NCBI RefSeq assembly: GCF_013372625.1
Contig: NZ_JABXFD010000358.1
Location: 1 to 46,340 of the forward strand
Length of the DNA stretch: 46,340 bases
Direction: 5' to 3'
From: Actinomadura sp. BRA 177
GTDB taxonomy: Bacteria > Actinomycetota > Actinomycetes > Streptosporangiales > Streptosporangiaceae
Each line of letters begins with the position of its first letter. Position 1 is the stretch's first letter. The notes beneath the pieces are model-generated. The model saw nothing but the letters and a program-made list of their open reading frames with translations, ran no database searches and was not told where the DNA came from. This document shows, piece by piece, positions 26,295 through 34,374 of this stretch. The translations under genes were made by a program, and so were the position numbers.

Positions 26295-26314
26295 ACGGGT
26301 ACGGTTGTACCCGT
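26295..26314. promoter_or_regulatory. Palindrome ACGGGTAC-GGTT-GTACCCGT
   Basis: A perfect 8-base inverted repeat with a four-base centre lies 93 bases before the DUF3073 start. It could be an operator for that gene or a leader hairpin. Confidence 0.4.
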
Positions 26315-26407
26315 GACTGACGCATGGCTCATCAGGCACCGGTTCGTGTGGTACACGCGCGCGTTGATGGGCCCACGAAAGCCCTGACCATCGAGGGGGT
26401 CGAGCCA

Positions 26408-26614
26408 ATGGGTCGCGGCCGAGCCAAGGCCAAGCAGGTGAAGGTTGCCCGGCAGCTCAAGTACAACACCGGCAACACGGACCTCGACCGCCTGAAGGAC
26501 GAACTGGGAGTCCCGGACTCCGGTGACGACTCGTACGACGAGCTCGCCGAGAAGTACGCCGACTACGCCGATGACTACGGTACGGAGCCCCGCAAGGACG
26601 GCACCTCCGGTTGA
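26408..26614 (+). CDS. Small DUF3073 protein
   Basis: The 68-residue protein has a basic first half (MGRGRAKAKQVKVARQLKYN) and a very acidic second half (DDSYDELAEKYADYADDYGT). This split charge and the MGRGRAKAKQTKVARxLKY start define DUF3073, a family in nearly all actinobacteria with no assigned role, usually beside purM/purF as here. The basic part could bind RNA or DNA, but this is untested. The ATG is set by the family start; an open frame runs further upstream without similarity. A terminator follows the stop. Confidence 0.85.
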   Translation: MGRGRAKAKQVKVARQLKYNTGNTDLDRLKDELGVPDSGDDSYDELAEKYADYADDYGTEPRKDGTSG

Positions 26615-26626
26615 CCGGCGGACAAC

Positions 26627-26655
26627 ACGCCACTGCCCCGCACGGGCGGTGGCGT
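26627..26655 (+). terminator. Hairpin terminator after the DUF3073 gene
   Basis: Arms ACGCCAC-T-GCCC (26627-26638) and GGGC-G-GTGGCGT (26644-26655) pair, with one G-U wobble, and TTTGTC follows. It lies 12 bases past the stop. Confidence 0.7.
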
Positions 26656-26725
26656 TTGTCGTGACTTCTGCATGTTCGCCGCGGTTCTTCCTCTATGGGG
26701 GGTGTGTGGGTCATGGTTTCCGCCG

Positions 26726-26760
26726 GCCGCCGAGAGCGCCTCTGGGGCGCCTTCGGCGGC
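26726..26760. other. Second hairpin in the purM-DUF3073 gap
   Basis: A 15-base inverted repeat with two mismatches (26726-26740 with 26746-26760) lies in the 408-base gap between the DUF3073 gene and the end of purM. It may back up termination from either side. The rest of the gap holds a diverged direct repeat at 26926-27004 and no gene. Confidence 0.4.
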
Positions 26761-26925
26761 TCACGCTAGCCGTGTAACACCTGAGGGCTGAGAGGCGCCC
26801 ACGGCCCCTCTCAGCCCGTCACGCGCCCCGTCACGCTCCGGGGCCTTCATGACCGCGCCCGCCGCACCCTCGGGCCGCCTCGCCGCCGCGCGTCCCACCG
26901 GTCGATCGCCGCGTCGCCGCGCACA

Positions 26926-27004
26926 ACGTCCCCAGCCGCCGGCCATACGGCTCTGGTCGCCGTCGCAGAGGCACACGTCTCCAGCCGCCGGGTGCACGGC
27001 TCTG
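26926..27004. repeat. Diverged 30-bp direct repeat just past purM
   Basis: Copies at 26926-26955 and 26975-27004, 49 bases apart, agree at about 25 of 30 positions (each begins ACGTC and ends ACGGCTCTG). They sit just past the purM stop. Function unknown; possibly an old duplication. Confidence 0.5.
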
Positions 27005-27022
27005 TGCGTCAAGTACACGGTT

Positions 27023-28048
27023 CTAGGCGAAGGTGGCGTGGCCGGTGCCCTTGGTGATCTCGCCGAGGGGCCAGGCGGGGACGCCGCGGCCGGTCAGCAG
27101 GCGAAGGGCCGCGTCGGCGGCGTCCGGGGCGACGATCGCGGCCATCCCGACGCCCAGGTTGAACGTCTTGTCCATCTCGGCCTGCGGCACGTCGCCGTGG
27201 GCCTGCAGGACGCGGAACAACGGCGGGATCTCCCACGACGAGCGGTCCAGGACGGCGTCCATGGTCGCCGGCAGTGAGCGGGCCAGGTTCGCCGCGAGTC
27301 CGCCGCCCGTGATGTGCGCGAAGGCGCGCACACCACCGGCCTGGGTCAGCGCCAGGCAGTCCTTGGCGTAGATGCGCGTCGGGGTGAGAAGTTCCTCACC
27401 GAGCGGACGGTCGAGTTCGGCCGGCGCGGATTCCAGGGTCAGGTCGGTCGTGGCCAGGATGTGCCGGACGAGCGAGTACCCGTTCGAGTGGATACCGGAC
27501 GACGCCATGGCGAGCACGACGTCGCCCACCTGAACACGGTCCGGGCCGAGGATCTCGTCGGCTTCGACGACGCCCGTCCCCGCGCCCGCGAGGTCGAACT
27601 CGTCCGCCTCCAGGAGACCCGGGTGTTCGGCGGTCTCGCCGCCGATGAGGGCGCATCCGGCCAGGGCGCAGGCGTCCGCGATCCCGCCGACGATGTCGGC
27701 GATCCGTTCCGGGACGACCTTCCCGCAGGCGATGTAGTCGGTCATGAACAGCGGTTCGGCCCCGCACACGGCGAGGTCGTCGATGACCATGCCGACCAGG
27801 TCGTGCCCGACCGTGTCGTAGATGCCGAGGCGTCGCGCCAGGTCGACCTTGGTACCCACACCGTCCGTGGACGTCGCGAGCAGCGGACGCCTGTACTTCA
27901 CGAGGGCGGAGGCGTCGAACAGGCCCGCGAAACCGCTGACGTCGTCCACGACCTCTGGACGCCGTGAACGTGCCACGCGGGACTTCATCAGCTCTACGGC
28001 GCGCTCACCGGCCGCGATGTCGACACCGGCGGCCTCATAGGAGGTCAC
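27023..28048 (-). CDS. purM: Phosphoribosylformylglycinamidine cyclo-ligase (AIR synthetase)
   Basis: The 341-residue enzyme closes FGAM to AIR with ATP, step five of purine synthesis. Family marks include LLATSTDGVGTKVDLARRLG, HDLVGMVIDDLAVCGAEPLF, GGETAEHPG, LAMASSGIHSNGYSLVRHIL and AHITGGGLAANLARSLP. Length is normal for bacterial PurM. The GTG start overlaps the purF stop by four bases (GTGA), so the two are probably translated together. Confidence 0.95.
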   Translation of the reverse strand: MTSYEAAGVDIAAGERAVELMKSRVARSRRPEVVDDVSGFAGLFDASALVKYRRPLLATSTDGVGTKVDLARRLGIYDTVGHDLVGMVIDDLAVCGAEPLFMTDYIACGKVVPERIADIVGGIADACALAGCALIGGETAEHPGLLEADEFDLAGAGTGVVEADEILGPDRVQVGDVVLAMASSGIHSNGYSLVRHILATTDLTLESAPAELDRPLGEELLTPTRIYAKDCLALTQAGGVRAFAHITGGGLAANLARSLPATMDAVLDRSSWEIPPLFRVLQAHGDVPQAEMDKTFNLGVGMAAIVAPDAADAALRLLTGRGVPAWPLGEITKGTGHATFA

Positions 28049-29499
28049 CGGCCGACCTCCAGCAGATGCTTGCCGCGAGCGTCCTGCTCCACCGGGATGG
28101 GGTAGATGCCGTCGAAGCACGCCCGGCACAGGTTGTCCTTGGCGATGTGCGTAGCGGAGATGAGCTCGTCCAGGGAGACGAAGCCGAGCGTGTCGGCGCC
28201 GATGGAATCGCGGATCTCCTCTACGGAGAGGTTCCCCGCGATCAGTTCCGCACGGGTCGCGAAGTCGATGCCGTAGAAGCAGGGCCACGCCACGGGCGGG
28301 CTGGAGATGCGCACGTGCACCTCGGCGGCGCCCGCGTCCCGCAGCATCGTCACGATCGCGCGCTGGGTGTTGCCCCGCACGATCGAGTCGTCCACCACGA
28401 CCAGCCGCTTGCCCTCGATCGCCTCGCGCAGCGGGTTGAGCTTGAGCCGGATGCCGAGCTGGCGGATCGTCTGGGACGGCTGGATGAACGTCCGCCCGAC
28501 GTAGGAGTTCTTCACCAGGCCCTGGCCGTAGGGGATGCCGGAGGCCTCCGCGTAGCCGATCGCGGCCGGCGTGCCCGACTCGGGAGTCGGGATGACCATG
28601 TCGGCCTCGACGGGGTGCTCGCGGGCCAGCCGGCGCCCGACCTCCACGCGGGTCGCCTGGACGCTGCGTCCGGCGATCGCCGTGTCGGGCCGCGCCAGGT
28701 AGACGTACTCGAACAGGCAGCCCTTCGGGCGCGGCTCGGCGAACCGCTCGGACCGCACGCCCGCGTCGTCGATCGCGATGATCTCGCCCGGCTCGATCTC
28801 CCGGACGAAGCGGGCGCCGACGATGTCGAGCCCGGCCGTCTCGGACGCGACCACCCAGCCGCCGGCCTCCAGGGAGCCGAGGACGAGCGGCCGGACGCCC
28901 TCCGGGTCGCGGGCGGCGTACAGCGTCCCCTCGTCCATGAAGACCAGGGAGTACGCGCCGCGCGTGGCCGGCAGGATCTCGCGGGCGGCGGCCATCGGGC
29001 CGCCCTCGCCGTGGTGGGCGAACAGCGCCGTGAGGACCTCGGTGTCGCTCGTCGCGGTCAGCACGCCCGGTTCCAGCTTCGCGGCCAGTTCCGGCGTGTT
29101 GATGAGGTTGCCGTTGTGGGTGAGCGCGAGCCCGCCCGCGTCCGTCGACCGGAACGTGGGCTGGGCGTTCTCCCATGTGGGCGAACCGGTCGTGGAGTAG
29201 CGGCAGTGGCCGACGGCGATGTGGCCGCGCAGCGTGTTCAGCACCGATTCGTTGAAGACCTGGGCGACGAGGCCCATGTCCTTGAACACGACGATGCGGG
29301 AGCCGTCGCTGACGGCGATGCCCGCCGACTCCTGCCCGCGGTGCTGGAGCGCGTACAGGCCGTAGTAGGTGAGCTTGCTCACCTCGGCCCGCGACGCCTG
29401 GTCGGCGGGGACCCAGACGCCGAAGACCCCGCAGGCGTCCTGCGGAGCGCGGTCGGAGGGATCGATGTCGTGGCTCAGACGTCCGTCACGGAGAGGCAC
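28045..29499 (-). CDS. purF: Amidophosphoribosyltransferase
   Basis: The 484-residue enzyme makes phosphoribosylamine from PRPP and glutamine, the first committed step of purine synthesis. A 22-residue propeptide precedes Cys23 (DACGVFGVW), the expected glutaminase nucleophile after cleavage. The PRPP loop is RLVVVDDSIVRGNT. Cys residues in GCLFEYVY, WPCFYGID and NLCRACF suggest the oxygen-sensitive [4Fe-4S] type seen in Bacillus. The GTG at 29499 is preferred over ATG 29526 because TAGACT on the minus strand (29507-29512) lies exactly seven bases upstream, placing a leaderless start there. It is followed without a gap by purM. Confidence 0.95.
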   Translation of the reverse strand: MPLRDGRLSHDIDPSDRAPQDACGVFGVWVPADQASRAEVSKLTYYGLYALQHRGQESAGIAVSDGSRIVVFKDMGLVAQVFNESVLNTLRGHIAVGHCRYSTTGSPTWENAQPTFRSTDAGGLALTHNGNLINTPELAAKLEPGVLTATSDTEVLTALFAHHGEGGPMAAAREILPATRGAYSLVFMDEGTLYAARDPEGVRPLVLGSLEAGGWVVASETAGLDIVGARFVREIEPGEIIAIDDAGVRSERFAEPRPKGCLFEYVYLARPDTAIAGRSVQATRVEVGRRLAREHPVEADMVIPTPESGTPAAIGYAEASGIPYGQGLVKNSYVGRTFIQPSQTIRQLGIRLKLNPLREAIEGKRLVVVDDSIVRGNTQRAIVTMLRDAGAAEVHVRISSPPVAWPCFYGIDFATRAELIAGNLSVEEIRDSIGADTLGFVSLDELISATHIAKDNLCRACFDGIYPIPVEQDARGKHLLEVGR

Positions 29500-29506
29500 G
29501 CCAATC

Positions 29507-29512
29507 AGTCTA
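29507..29512 (-). promoter_or_regulatory. -10 element for leaderless purF
   Basis: Minus-strand TAGACT lies seven bases before the GTG at 29499. This spacing predicts that the transcript begins at the start codon. I see no clear -35 element, purine-box operator or riboswitch in the 127 bases to the divergent gene. Confidence 0.5.
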
Positions 29513-29626
29513 GATGCCCGGTTCACCTGCTCCGATCGGTGGCATGTCTTAACGGAGCTTTACTCGCCCGAACCACAGGCAACACACGGCTCGGGGGAAT
29601 CTGAGGGTCGACACGTGGAGGGACAC

Positions 29627-30112
29627 ATGACGCTGCCCGGGTACCAGACCTACTCGCCCCCCGCGCCGCCCCGGCGGAGCGGTCTGGCGAGGGCCTCGCA
29701 GGTGCTCGGAATCGTCGGGCTGGTGGGGCTCGCGCTCTGCTTCCTGGGCGTGCTCCCCGCTGTCGTGGGGCTCGTTCTGGGGACGGTCGCTCTCGTCCGG
29801 CGCGACGCTGACCGGCGGCCCGCCGTCGTGGGGGTCGTCTGTTCGGCCCTTGCCCTCGTCATAGGCGCGGGGTCGCTTTTGTGGCTGCTGAGCAAGGCCG
29901 CGCGTTGCGGGGACGAGGCGCGGTACCCGGACGAGCCGTCCCGCCGGGGCTGCGTCGAACGCGAGTTCCCGTTCGCCAAGACGGACGTTCACTCAGACGA
30001 CGTTCACTCAGACAGCGCGCGGACGGCTTCCTCGTTGAGCGGTGACGCGTACACGCGGAAGTCGTCCATGAGGCCGCCGAATCCCGGCTTGGTGGGTTCG
30101 CTGCCCAGGTAG
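29627..30112 (+). CDS. Small membrane protein (DUF4190-like)
   Basis: The 161-residue protein has a short Pro/Tyr-rich N-terminus (MTLPGYQTYSPPAPPRRSG) and two hydrophobic segments: about 25-55 (VLGIVGLVGLALCFLGVLPA and on) and 65-85 (AVVGVVCSALALVIGAGSLL). This resembles DUF4190-type proteins common in actinobacteria, function unknown. A GGAGGG ribosome site supports the ATG. The last ~40 codons run through a 15-bp duplication (29984-30013) and across the 3' end of the convergent LamG gene, so the natural stop may have been lost and the tail extended. Confidence 0.6.
   Translation: MTLPGYQTYSPPAPPRRSGLARASQVLGIVGLVGLALCFLGVLPAVVGLVLGTVALVRRDADRRPAVVGVVCSALALVIGAGSLLWLLSKAARCGDEARYPDEPSRRGCVEREFPFAKTDVHSDDVHSDSARTASSLSGDAYTRKSSMRPPNPGLVGSLPR
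29984..30013. repeat. 15-bp tandem duplication at the LamG stop codon
   Basis: GACGTTCACTCAGAC occurs twice in a row. On the minus strand the unit contains the last codons and stop of the LamG-like gene (Ser-Glu-stop), so a second in-frame Ser-Glu-stop follows the first. Confidence 0.8.
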
Positions 30113-30630
30113 ATGGGTCCGGCCGGTGTGACGACGGGATGTTCCAGCGGGAAGGTCACATCTAGCTTGCCGTTGACGTAGAGGAACATCCCCTGGGTGT
30201 TCACACCGACGACGACATGTGCCCATTCCCCCAGCGTCAGCCTTGTGCGGCTGTCGACGTAGTCCGGCCCCTTGACCGTGAACAACTGGACCCGCAGCCG
30301 CATCTCGTCGGGATACAGCCACAGGCCGAGGCCGCGCGCATCGTTCTCCGCGACCGGCTTGTAGACGAGGCTGCGCCACTCTCCGGTGGGCGGCTCGGAG
30401 ACCTGGACGAAGAACGCCAGGCTGAACCCGAACACCTGGCTCAGGACGAGTTGGGGTGTGGCAGGGATCACGGCACGGTCGTGGCCGTTGAGCGACAGCG
30501 CCTCACCGTCCCGGCCCGGCACGATCCCGGCGGTCTCGTCCAGCTCGGCGGCGGGTCCGGCGCCGGTCGCCTCCGCGACCCTGCGGCCGTCCACGGTGGC
30601 GACGTCGAACGTCCAATGCGCGATCAGCAC
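30004..30630 (-). CDS. LamG-like (concanavalin-fold) protein
   Basis: The 208-residue protein is one jelly-roll lectin-like domain: VLIAHWTFDVATVDGRRVAE at the start, then ALSLNGHDRAVIP, FGFSLAFFVQV, WAHVVVGVNTQGMFLYVNGK, GPIYLGSEP and MDDFRVYASPLNEEAVRAL. These match the LamG-like family, which usually binds sugars or forms part of a larger secreted protein. Unusually it stands alone and has no signal peptide, so it may be cytoplasmic. The GTG at 30630 follows an unusually complete Shine-Dalgarno sequence, GGAGGTGATC, three bases upstream, pointing to strong translation. Confidence 0.75.
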   Translation of the reverse strand: MLIAHWTFDVATVDGRRVAEATGAGPAAELDETAGIVPGRDGEALSLNGHDRAVIPATPQLVLSQVFGFSLAFFVQVSEPPTGEWRSLVYKPVAENDARGLGLWLYPDEMRLRVQLFTVKGPDYVDSRTRLTLGEWAHVVVGVNTQGMFLYVNGKLDVTFPLEHPVVTPAGPIYLGSEPTKPGFGGLMDDFRVYASPLNEEAVRALSE

Positions 30631-30674
30631 GGGGATCACCTCCAGCAAGGCGGATACTCCCGCACAGCAGGCTC

Positions 30675-31118
30675 TCAGTCGATGGGCAGTGGAAGATAGT
30701 CCGAGAGGTCCGCGCGCGCGCCGCTGGCCCTTACCCGTCCGTCCATGACCGCGTCGGCCCAGGCCAACCGGCCCGTGGCCAGCGCGATCCAGGCCGCGGC
30801 GTCCATCTCCACCACATTCGGTGGCGTACCACGGGTATGGTGCGGGCCGTCGATGCACTGAACGGCGGCGTGCGGAGGGACCCGGACCTCCACGGAACGA
30901 CCCGGGGCCAGCTCGGCGAGCCGGTCGAGCAGGAACCGCACCGCGCCCTTGACCACCGGACGGGACGGTTCGGCGCCACCTGCCTCGGCGGCGGCGAGGA
31001 CCGTGTCCAGAGCCGCGCGACGGAGCGCGGCGGGCTCGTCCGGACCCGGGTGGGGCGGCAGGCCCAGCGCGGCGCGCTGCTCGTTCAGGACGGCCAGGGA
31101 AAGCGGAGTTCGCGGCAT
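30675..31118 (-). CDS. Sterol-carrier (SCP2)-like protein
   Basis: The 147-residue protein resembles the small sterol-carrier-like proteins of actinobacteria. A helical N-terminal part ([38 protein letters not shown]) precedes an SCP2-type sheet with [40 protein letters not shown] and [20 protein letters not shown]. The VEMDAxxWxALATGRLxWxxA pattern is the family signature. The ligand is unknown; many members bind lipids in a hydrophobic tunnel. The ATG at 31118 is preferred to an earlier one. It is divergent from the kinase-homologue gene. Confidence 0.75.
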   Translation of the reverse strand: MPRTPLSLAVLNEQRAALGLPPHPGPDEPAALRRAALDTVLAAAEAGGAEPSRPVVKGAVRFLLDRLAELAPGRSVEVRVPPHAAVQCIDGPHHTRGTPPNVVEMDAAAWIALATGRLAWADAVMDGRVRASGARADLSDYLPLPID

Positions 31119-31188
31119 CGCGAACGAAGCTACCCCGTCGGCCACGGCAGAATGGGACGCCGTCCCGGAGGACACGGAGGTTCGTCAG

Positions 31189-33000
31189 ATGCCCGAGGCG
31201 CTGCCCCTGCAGCCGGGTGACCCGCTGAGACTCGGCTCGTTCGAGATCACGGGCCGGCTCGGCGTCGGTGAGCAGGGCGCCGTCTTCCTCGGCAGGGACC
31301 AGGCCGGCGGCCACGTCGCCGTGAAGGTCCTGCATGTGCGGCTCAGCGGCGAGCCCGTCGCGAGGTCCCGGTTCGCCGGCGCGTTCTCCTCCGCCCGGAA
31401 GGTGTCCGGGTTCTGCACGGCGGCGATCCTGGCCGCTGACGTGGACGGCGACCGCCCCTATGTGGTCAGCCAGTGGGTGGACGGTCCCTCCCTCCAGCAG
31501 CTCGTGGACGAGGAGGGCGTGCGCGGCGGCGCCGTCGTCGAGCGTCTGGCCGTCGGTATGGCGGTCGCGCTCGCGGCCGTCCATCGGGCGGGTGCGCTTC
31601 ATCACAATCTGAAGCCCGGAAACGTCCTTCTGGGACGGGACGGCCCCAGGATGAGCGACTTCGGCATCGCGCGCGCTCTGGAGGCGGTGAACGTCTCCTT
31701 CACCGGACACATGACCGAAGACCCGTCCTACAAGGCTCCAGAGCAGCTGAGCGGTATGGGCATCGGCCCGGCCGCCGACGTGTTCGCCTGGGCGTCGACC
31801 CTTGTGTTCGCCGCAACGGGCAAGCCGCCGTTCGGCGAGGGTTCGTCGCAGCAGGTGATGCGGCGCGTCGTCTACGACCAGGCGGACCTGTCGGCCGTCC
31901 CGGATTCTTTGCGCGACGTCCTCGCGAGTGCTCTTTCCAAGGATCCGGCAGAGCGTCCTACGGCGCCGCAGGTTCTTGACCGGCTTCTGGGGGCGTCCAG
32001 CCCGCTCCCCAGCCGCATGCCGCCTTCGATGGTTGAGGAAGGGCGCGCCTTGGCCGGAGGTCCGGCCGCCCAGCAGAACGTCCCCCCGACGGTGCCGCCG
32101 CCACGTCCGCCTATGGGAACCCCAGCGCCCCCTATGGCGGAGGGTCCGGTCGACCCCCCGTCGCCGCCGTCCCTCCCCTTCCTCGGGAAGCTGTCCCGCA
32201 CCCGCCGGCCCCGCCTCGAGCCCACGTCCGAGCCTGAGCCGATCGCGGCCGATCTGGACCCGGGGGCCTTCGAGGCGACGGCGACCTTCGGCGCGATCGG
32301 CCTGGACGCGGAACGTCCGGGCGCCTCAGGCAAGCGAGACGAGCATCCCCAGGCGGACCAGACCACGAGGTTCGACGCGGTCGGCCACGACTCGACGGCG
32401 ATTTTCGACGCCGCCGACCTGCATGACCATCCGAACTTCACCGAGCCGCACCTCATCCCTGGGCTCGGCCGTGCGCGGGACGGCGACGAGCGACGTTCCT
32501 CACCGCTGTCGTCCATCGCGCGAATGCGGCGCCCCAGCAACCATGTGCTCGGTGTCGCCCTTTCACTGTTCATCGGTGTGGGCGTCGGTATCGCCATCAT
32601 CGCGCTGGTGCTGTGGCCCCAGCTCAAGGACGACAACGGTGCGCCCCCGGACAGCGCGAACGCGTCCAACAACCGTCCGGTGACGACCATCCCCGCTTCT
32701 TTCGCCGGGACCTGGAAGGGCAATCTGGTCAACACCAACCGCAATGTGTCCTTCCCAGTCGAGGTCACGTTCGAGGCAGGCGGCACTACCGCGCGCGCGG
32801 TGTATCCGCGTGAGAAGTGCACCGGCACGCTGACGCTGACCCGGGGCACGGAGAGCGCGCTGAAGATGAACCTGGCGATCGGCAAGCCGTGCACGAGCGG
32901 GGTCGTCGAGATCACCCGGCAGCCGGACGGGACGCTGCAGTACACGTGGAGCAGGCCGGGGACGAGCCTCGGCTACGGCGGCAGGCTCAGCCGCGCCTGA
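31189..33000 (+). CDS. Transmembrane Ser/Thr kinase homologue, probable pseudokinase
   Basis: The 603-residue protein has a kinase domain (about 15-270), a Pro-rich then acidic linker with threonines (to about 440), one membrane segment (about 453-475) and a ~125-residue outer domain (FAGTWKGNLVNTNRNVSFPV to LGYGGRLSRA). The Gly loop (GRLGVGEQGAVF), Lys46 (VAVKVL) and Asp157 (SDFGIA) are kept. HRD is replaced by HHN with Asn140 where the catalytic Asp belongs (HHNLKPGN), and the alpha-C Glu is Ala65 (FAGAFSSARKV). ATP may bind, but phosphotransfer is doubtful. Linker TRF, TAIF and ATATF sites could be phosphorylated by another kinase and bind FHA domains. GGAGG precedes the ATG. Confidence 0.8.
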   Translation: MPEALPLQPGDPLRLGSFEITGRLGVGEQGAVFLGRDQAGGHVAVKVLHVRLSGEPVARSRFAGAFSSARKVSGFCTAAILAADVDGDRPYVVSQWVDGPSLQQLVDEEGVRGGAVVERLAVGMAVALAAVHRAGALHHNLKPGNVLLGRDGPRMSDFGIARALEAVNVSFTGHMTEDPSYKAPEQLSGMGIGPAADVFAWASTLVFAATGKPPFGEGSSQQVMRRVVYDQADLSAVPDSLRDVLASALSKDPAERPTAPQVLDRLLGASSPLPSRMPPSMVEEGRALAGGPAAQQNVPPTVPPPRPPMGTPAPPMAEGPVDPPSPPSLPFLGKLSRTRRPRLEPTSEPEPIAADLDPGAFEATATFGAIGLDAERPGASGKRDEHPQADQTTRFDAVGHDSTAIFDAADLHDHPNFTEPHLIPGLGRARDGDERRSSPLSSIARMRRPSNHVLGVALSLFIGVGVGIAIIALVLWPQLKDDNGAPPDSANASNNRPVTTIPASFAGTWKGNLVNTNRNVSFPVEVTFEAGGTTARAVYPREKCTGTLTLTRGTESALKMNLAIGKPCTSGVVEITRQPDGTLQYTWSRPGTSLGYGGRLSRA

Positions 33001-33168
33001 CCCCGCCCCCGACAGACTCGGTTTGGCAACAGAAAAGCCACATCTGGCACCACGTCCAATTTGTCACCTCAAATCAGGACAGTTCCGCTAAGGTTTCCTT
33101 CCGGTCGAGATCATCGATCTTGTGATGGGGCCCGTCCGCGCGTGGTCCCCCCTGCAGAAGGAGAAGCC

Positions 33169-34329
33169 TTGCGGGCTGTCCACCGAAGGCTGCTGCTGGC
33201 CGGCGCGGTCGCGACGTGCCTCGGCGCCGCTGCGGCGCTCCCCGTGCTCGCCGACGACTCGTCGTCCCTGGTGAAGGTGACGGCGGCACAGGGCACCCCG
33301 GTGCCCGGCCAGTACATCGTCACGCTGAAGCCCGGAGCGTCCACCGACGCCGCCGCCAAGCAGGTGAGGGCCACGGGCGTCAAGCGCTTCGACGGCGCCC
33401 TCAACGGTTTCGCCGCCAAGCTGAGCGGCGACCAGCTGAACAAGCTGCGCAACGACCACCGTGTCGCCGCGATCGAGCAGGACCAGGTCGTCAAGGCGAA
33501 CACGACCCAGAAGTACCCCCTGCCCTGGGGGCTGGACCGGATCGACCAGCGGTCCAGGAAGCTCTCGAAGAGCTACTACTACAAGTCGACCGGAAGCGGC
33601 GTCAACGCCTACATCATCGACAGCGGCATCGACGTCGGCCACCCGGACTTCGGCGGCCGCGCCACCGTCGCCTGGGCGGCGCCGTTCGGCGGCGACGGGC
33701 GCGACTGCAACGGCCACGGCACCCACGTCGCGGGCATCCTCGGCTCCAAGACCTACGGCGCCGCCAAGGGCGTGAACCTGCGCGCCGTCCGCGTCCTCGA
33801 CTGCGACGGCTACGGCTCGGTGTCGGACGTCATCGCCGCCGTCAACTGGGTGCGCACGAACGCCGCCAAGCCGGCCGTCGCGAACCTGTCGCTCGGCGGG
33901 CCGAAGTCCACGGCGCTGAACACCGCCGTGACGAACCTGTCGAAGTCCGGTGTGTTCGTCTCCGTGGCCGCGGGCAACGACAACAAGGACGCCTGCAAGT
34001 TCTCGCCGTCCAGCGCGGGCTGGGTCATGGCGGTCGGCGCGACCACCACCTACGACAACCGCGCGACGTGGTCCAACTGGGGCAAGTGCATCGACATCAA
34101 CGCGCCCGGCTACGGCGTCTGGTCCACGTGGCCCGGCGGCGGTTCCGAGAAGCTCAGCGGGACGTCCATGGCGACCCCGTACGTGAGCGGTGTCGCGGCG
34201 CTCTACCTGTCCACCCACAAGACGGCCACCTTCCCGCAGGTGCAGAAGTGGCTGAACGACAACTCCACGCACAGCCTCAAGCGGCTGCGCTCGCAGGCCA
34301 ACCGGTTGCTCTACAAGGGCACGCTGTGA
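33169..34329 (+). CDS. Secreted subtilisin-family (S8) serine protease
   Basis: A 386-residue preproprotease. It has a signal peptide (1-~28, RRLLLAGAVATCLGAAAALP), an I9-type inhibitor propeptide (QYIVTLKPGASTDAAAKQVR to VAAIEQDQVV, to about 110) and a proteinase-K-like domain. The triad is Asp151 (YIIDSGID), His183 (GHGTHVAG) and Ser333 (GTSMATP), with Asn270 (AAGND) for the oxyanion hole. Several Cys pairs (180/212, 276/307) could form disulfides. The start is a TTG with AAGGAG six bases upstream; no ATG or GTG lies at a better place. It follows the pseudokinase gene by 168 bases, and a hairpin terminator lies after it. Confidence 0.9.
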   Translation: MRAVHRRLLLAGAVATCLGAAAALPVLADDSSSLVKVTAAQGTPVPGQYIVTLKPGASTDAAAKQVRATGVKRFDGALNGFAAKLSGDQLNKLRNDHRVAAIEQDQVVKANTTQKYPLPWGLDRIDQRSRKLSKSYYYKSTGSGVNAYIIDSGIDVGHPDFGGRATVAWAAPFGGDGRDCNGHGTHVAGILGSKTYGAAKGVNLRAVRVLDCDGYGSVSDVIAAVNWVRTNAAKPAVANLSLGGPKSTALNTAVTNLSKSGVFVSVAAGNDNKDACKFSPSSAGWVMAVGATTTYDNRATWSNWGKCIDINAPGYGVWSTWPGGGSEKLSGTSMATPYVSGVAALYLSTHKTATFPQVQKWLNDNSTHSLKRLRSQANRLLYKGTL

Positions 34330-34347
34330 GACCTGTCACGTAAGATG

Positions 34348-34374
34348 GCCCGGCTCCCAGCAAGGGGGCCGGGC
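34348..34374 (+). terminator. Hairpin terminator after the subtilase gene
   Basis: Arms GCCCGGCTCCC (34348-34358) and GGGGGCCGGGC (34364-34374) pair with one mismatch, followed by TTCTCG, 18 bases past the stop. Confidence 0.65.

Noticed and set aside
26085-26407. Riboswitch or tRNA in the gap after vdh
   Set aside because: Only simple palindromes are visible; no cloverleaf or known riboswitch core could be recognised.
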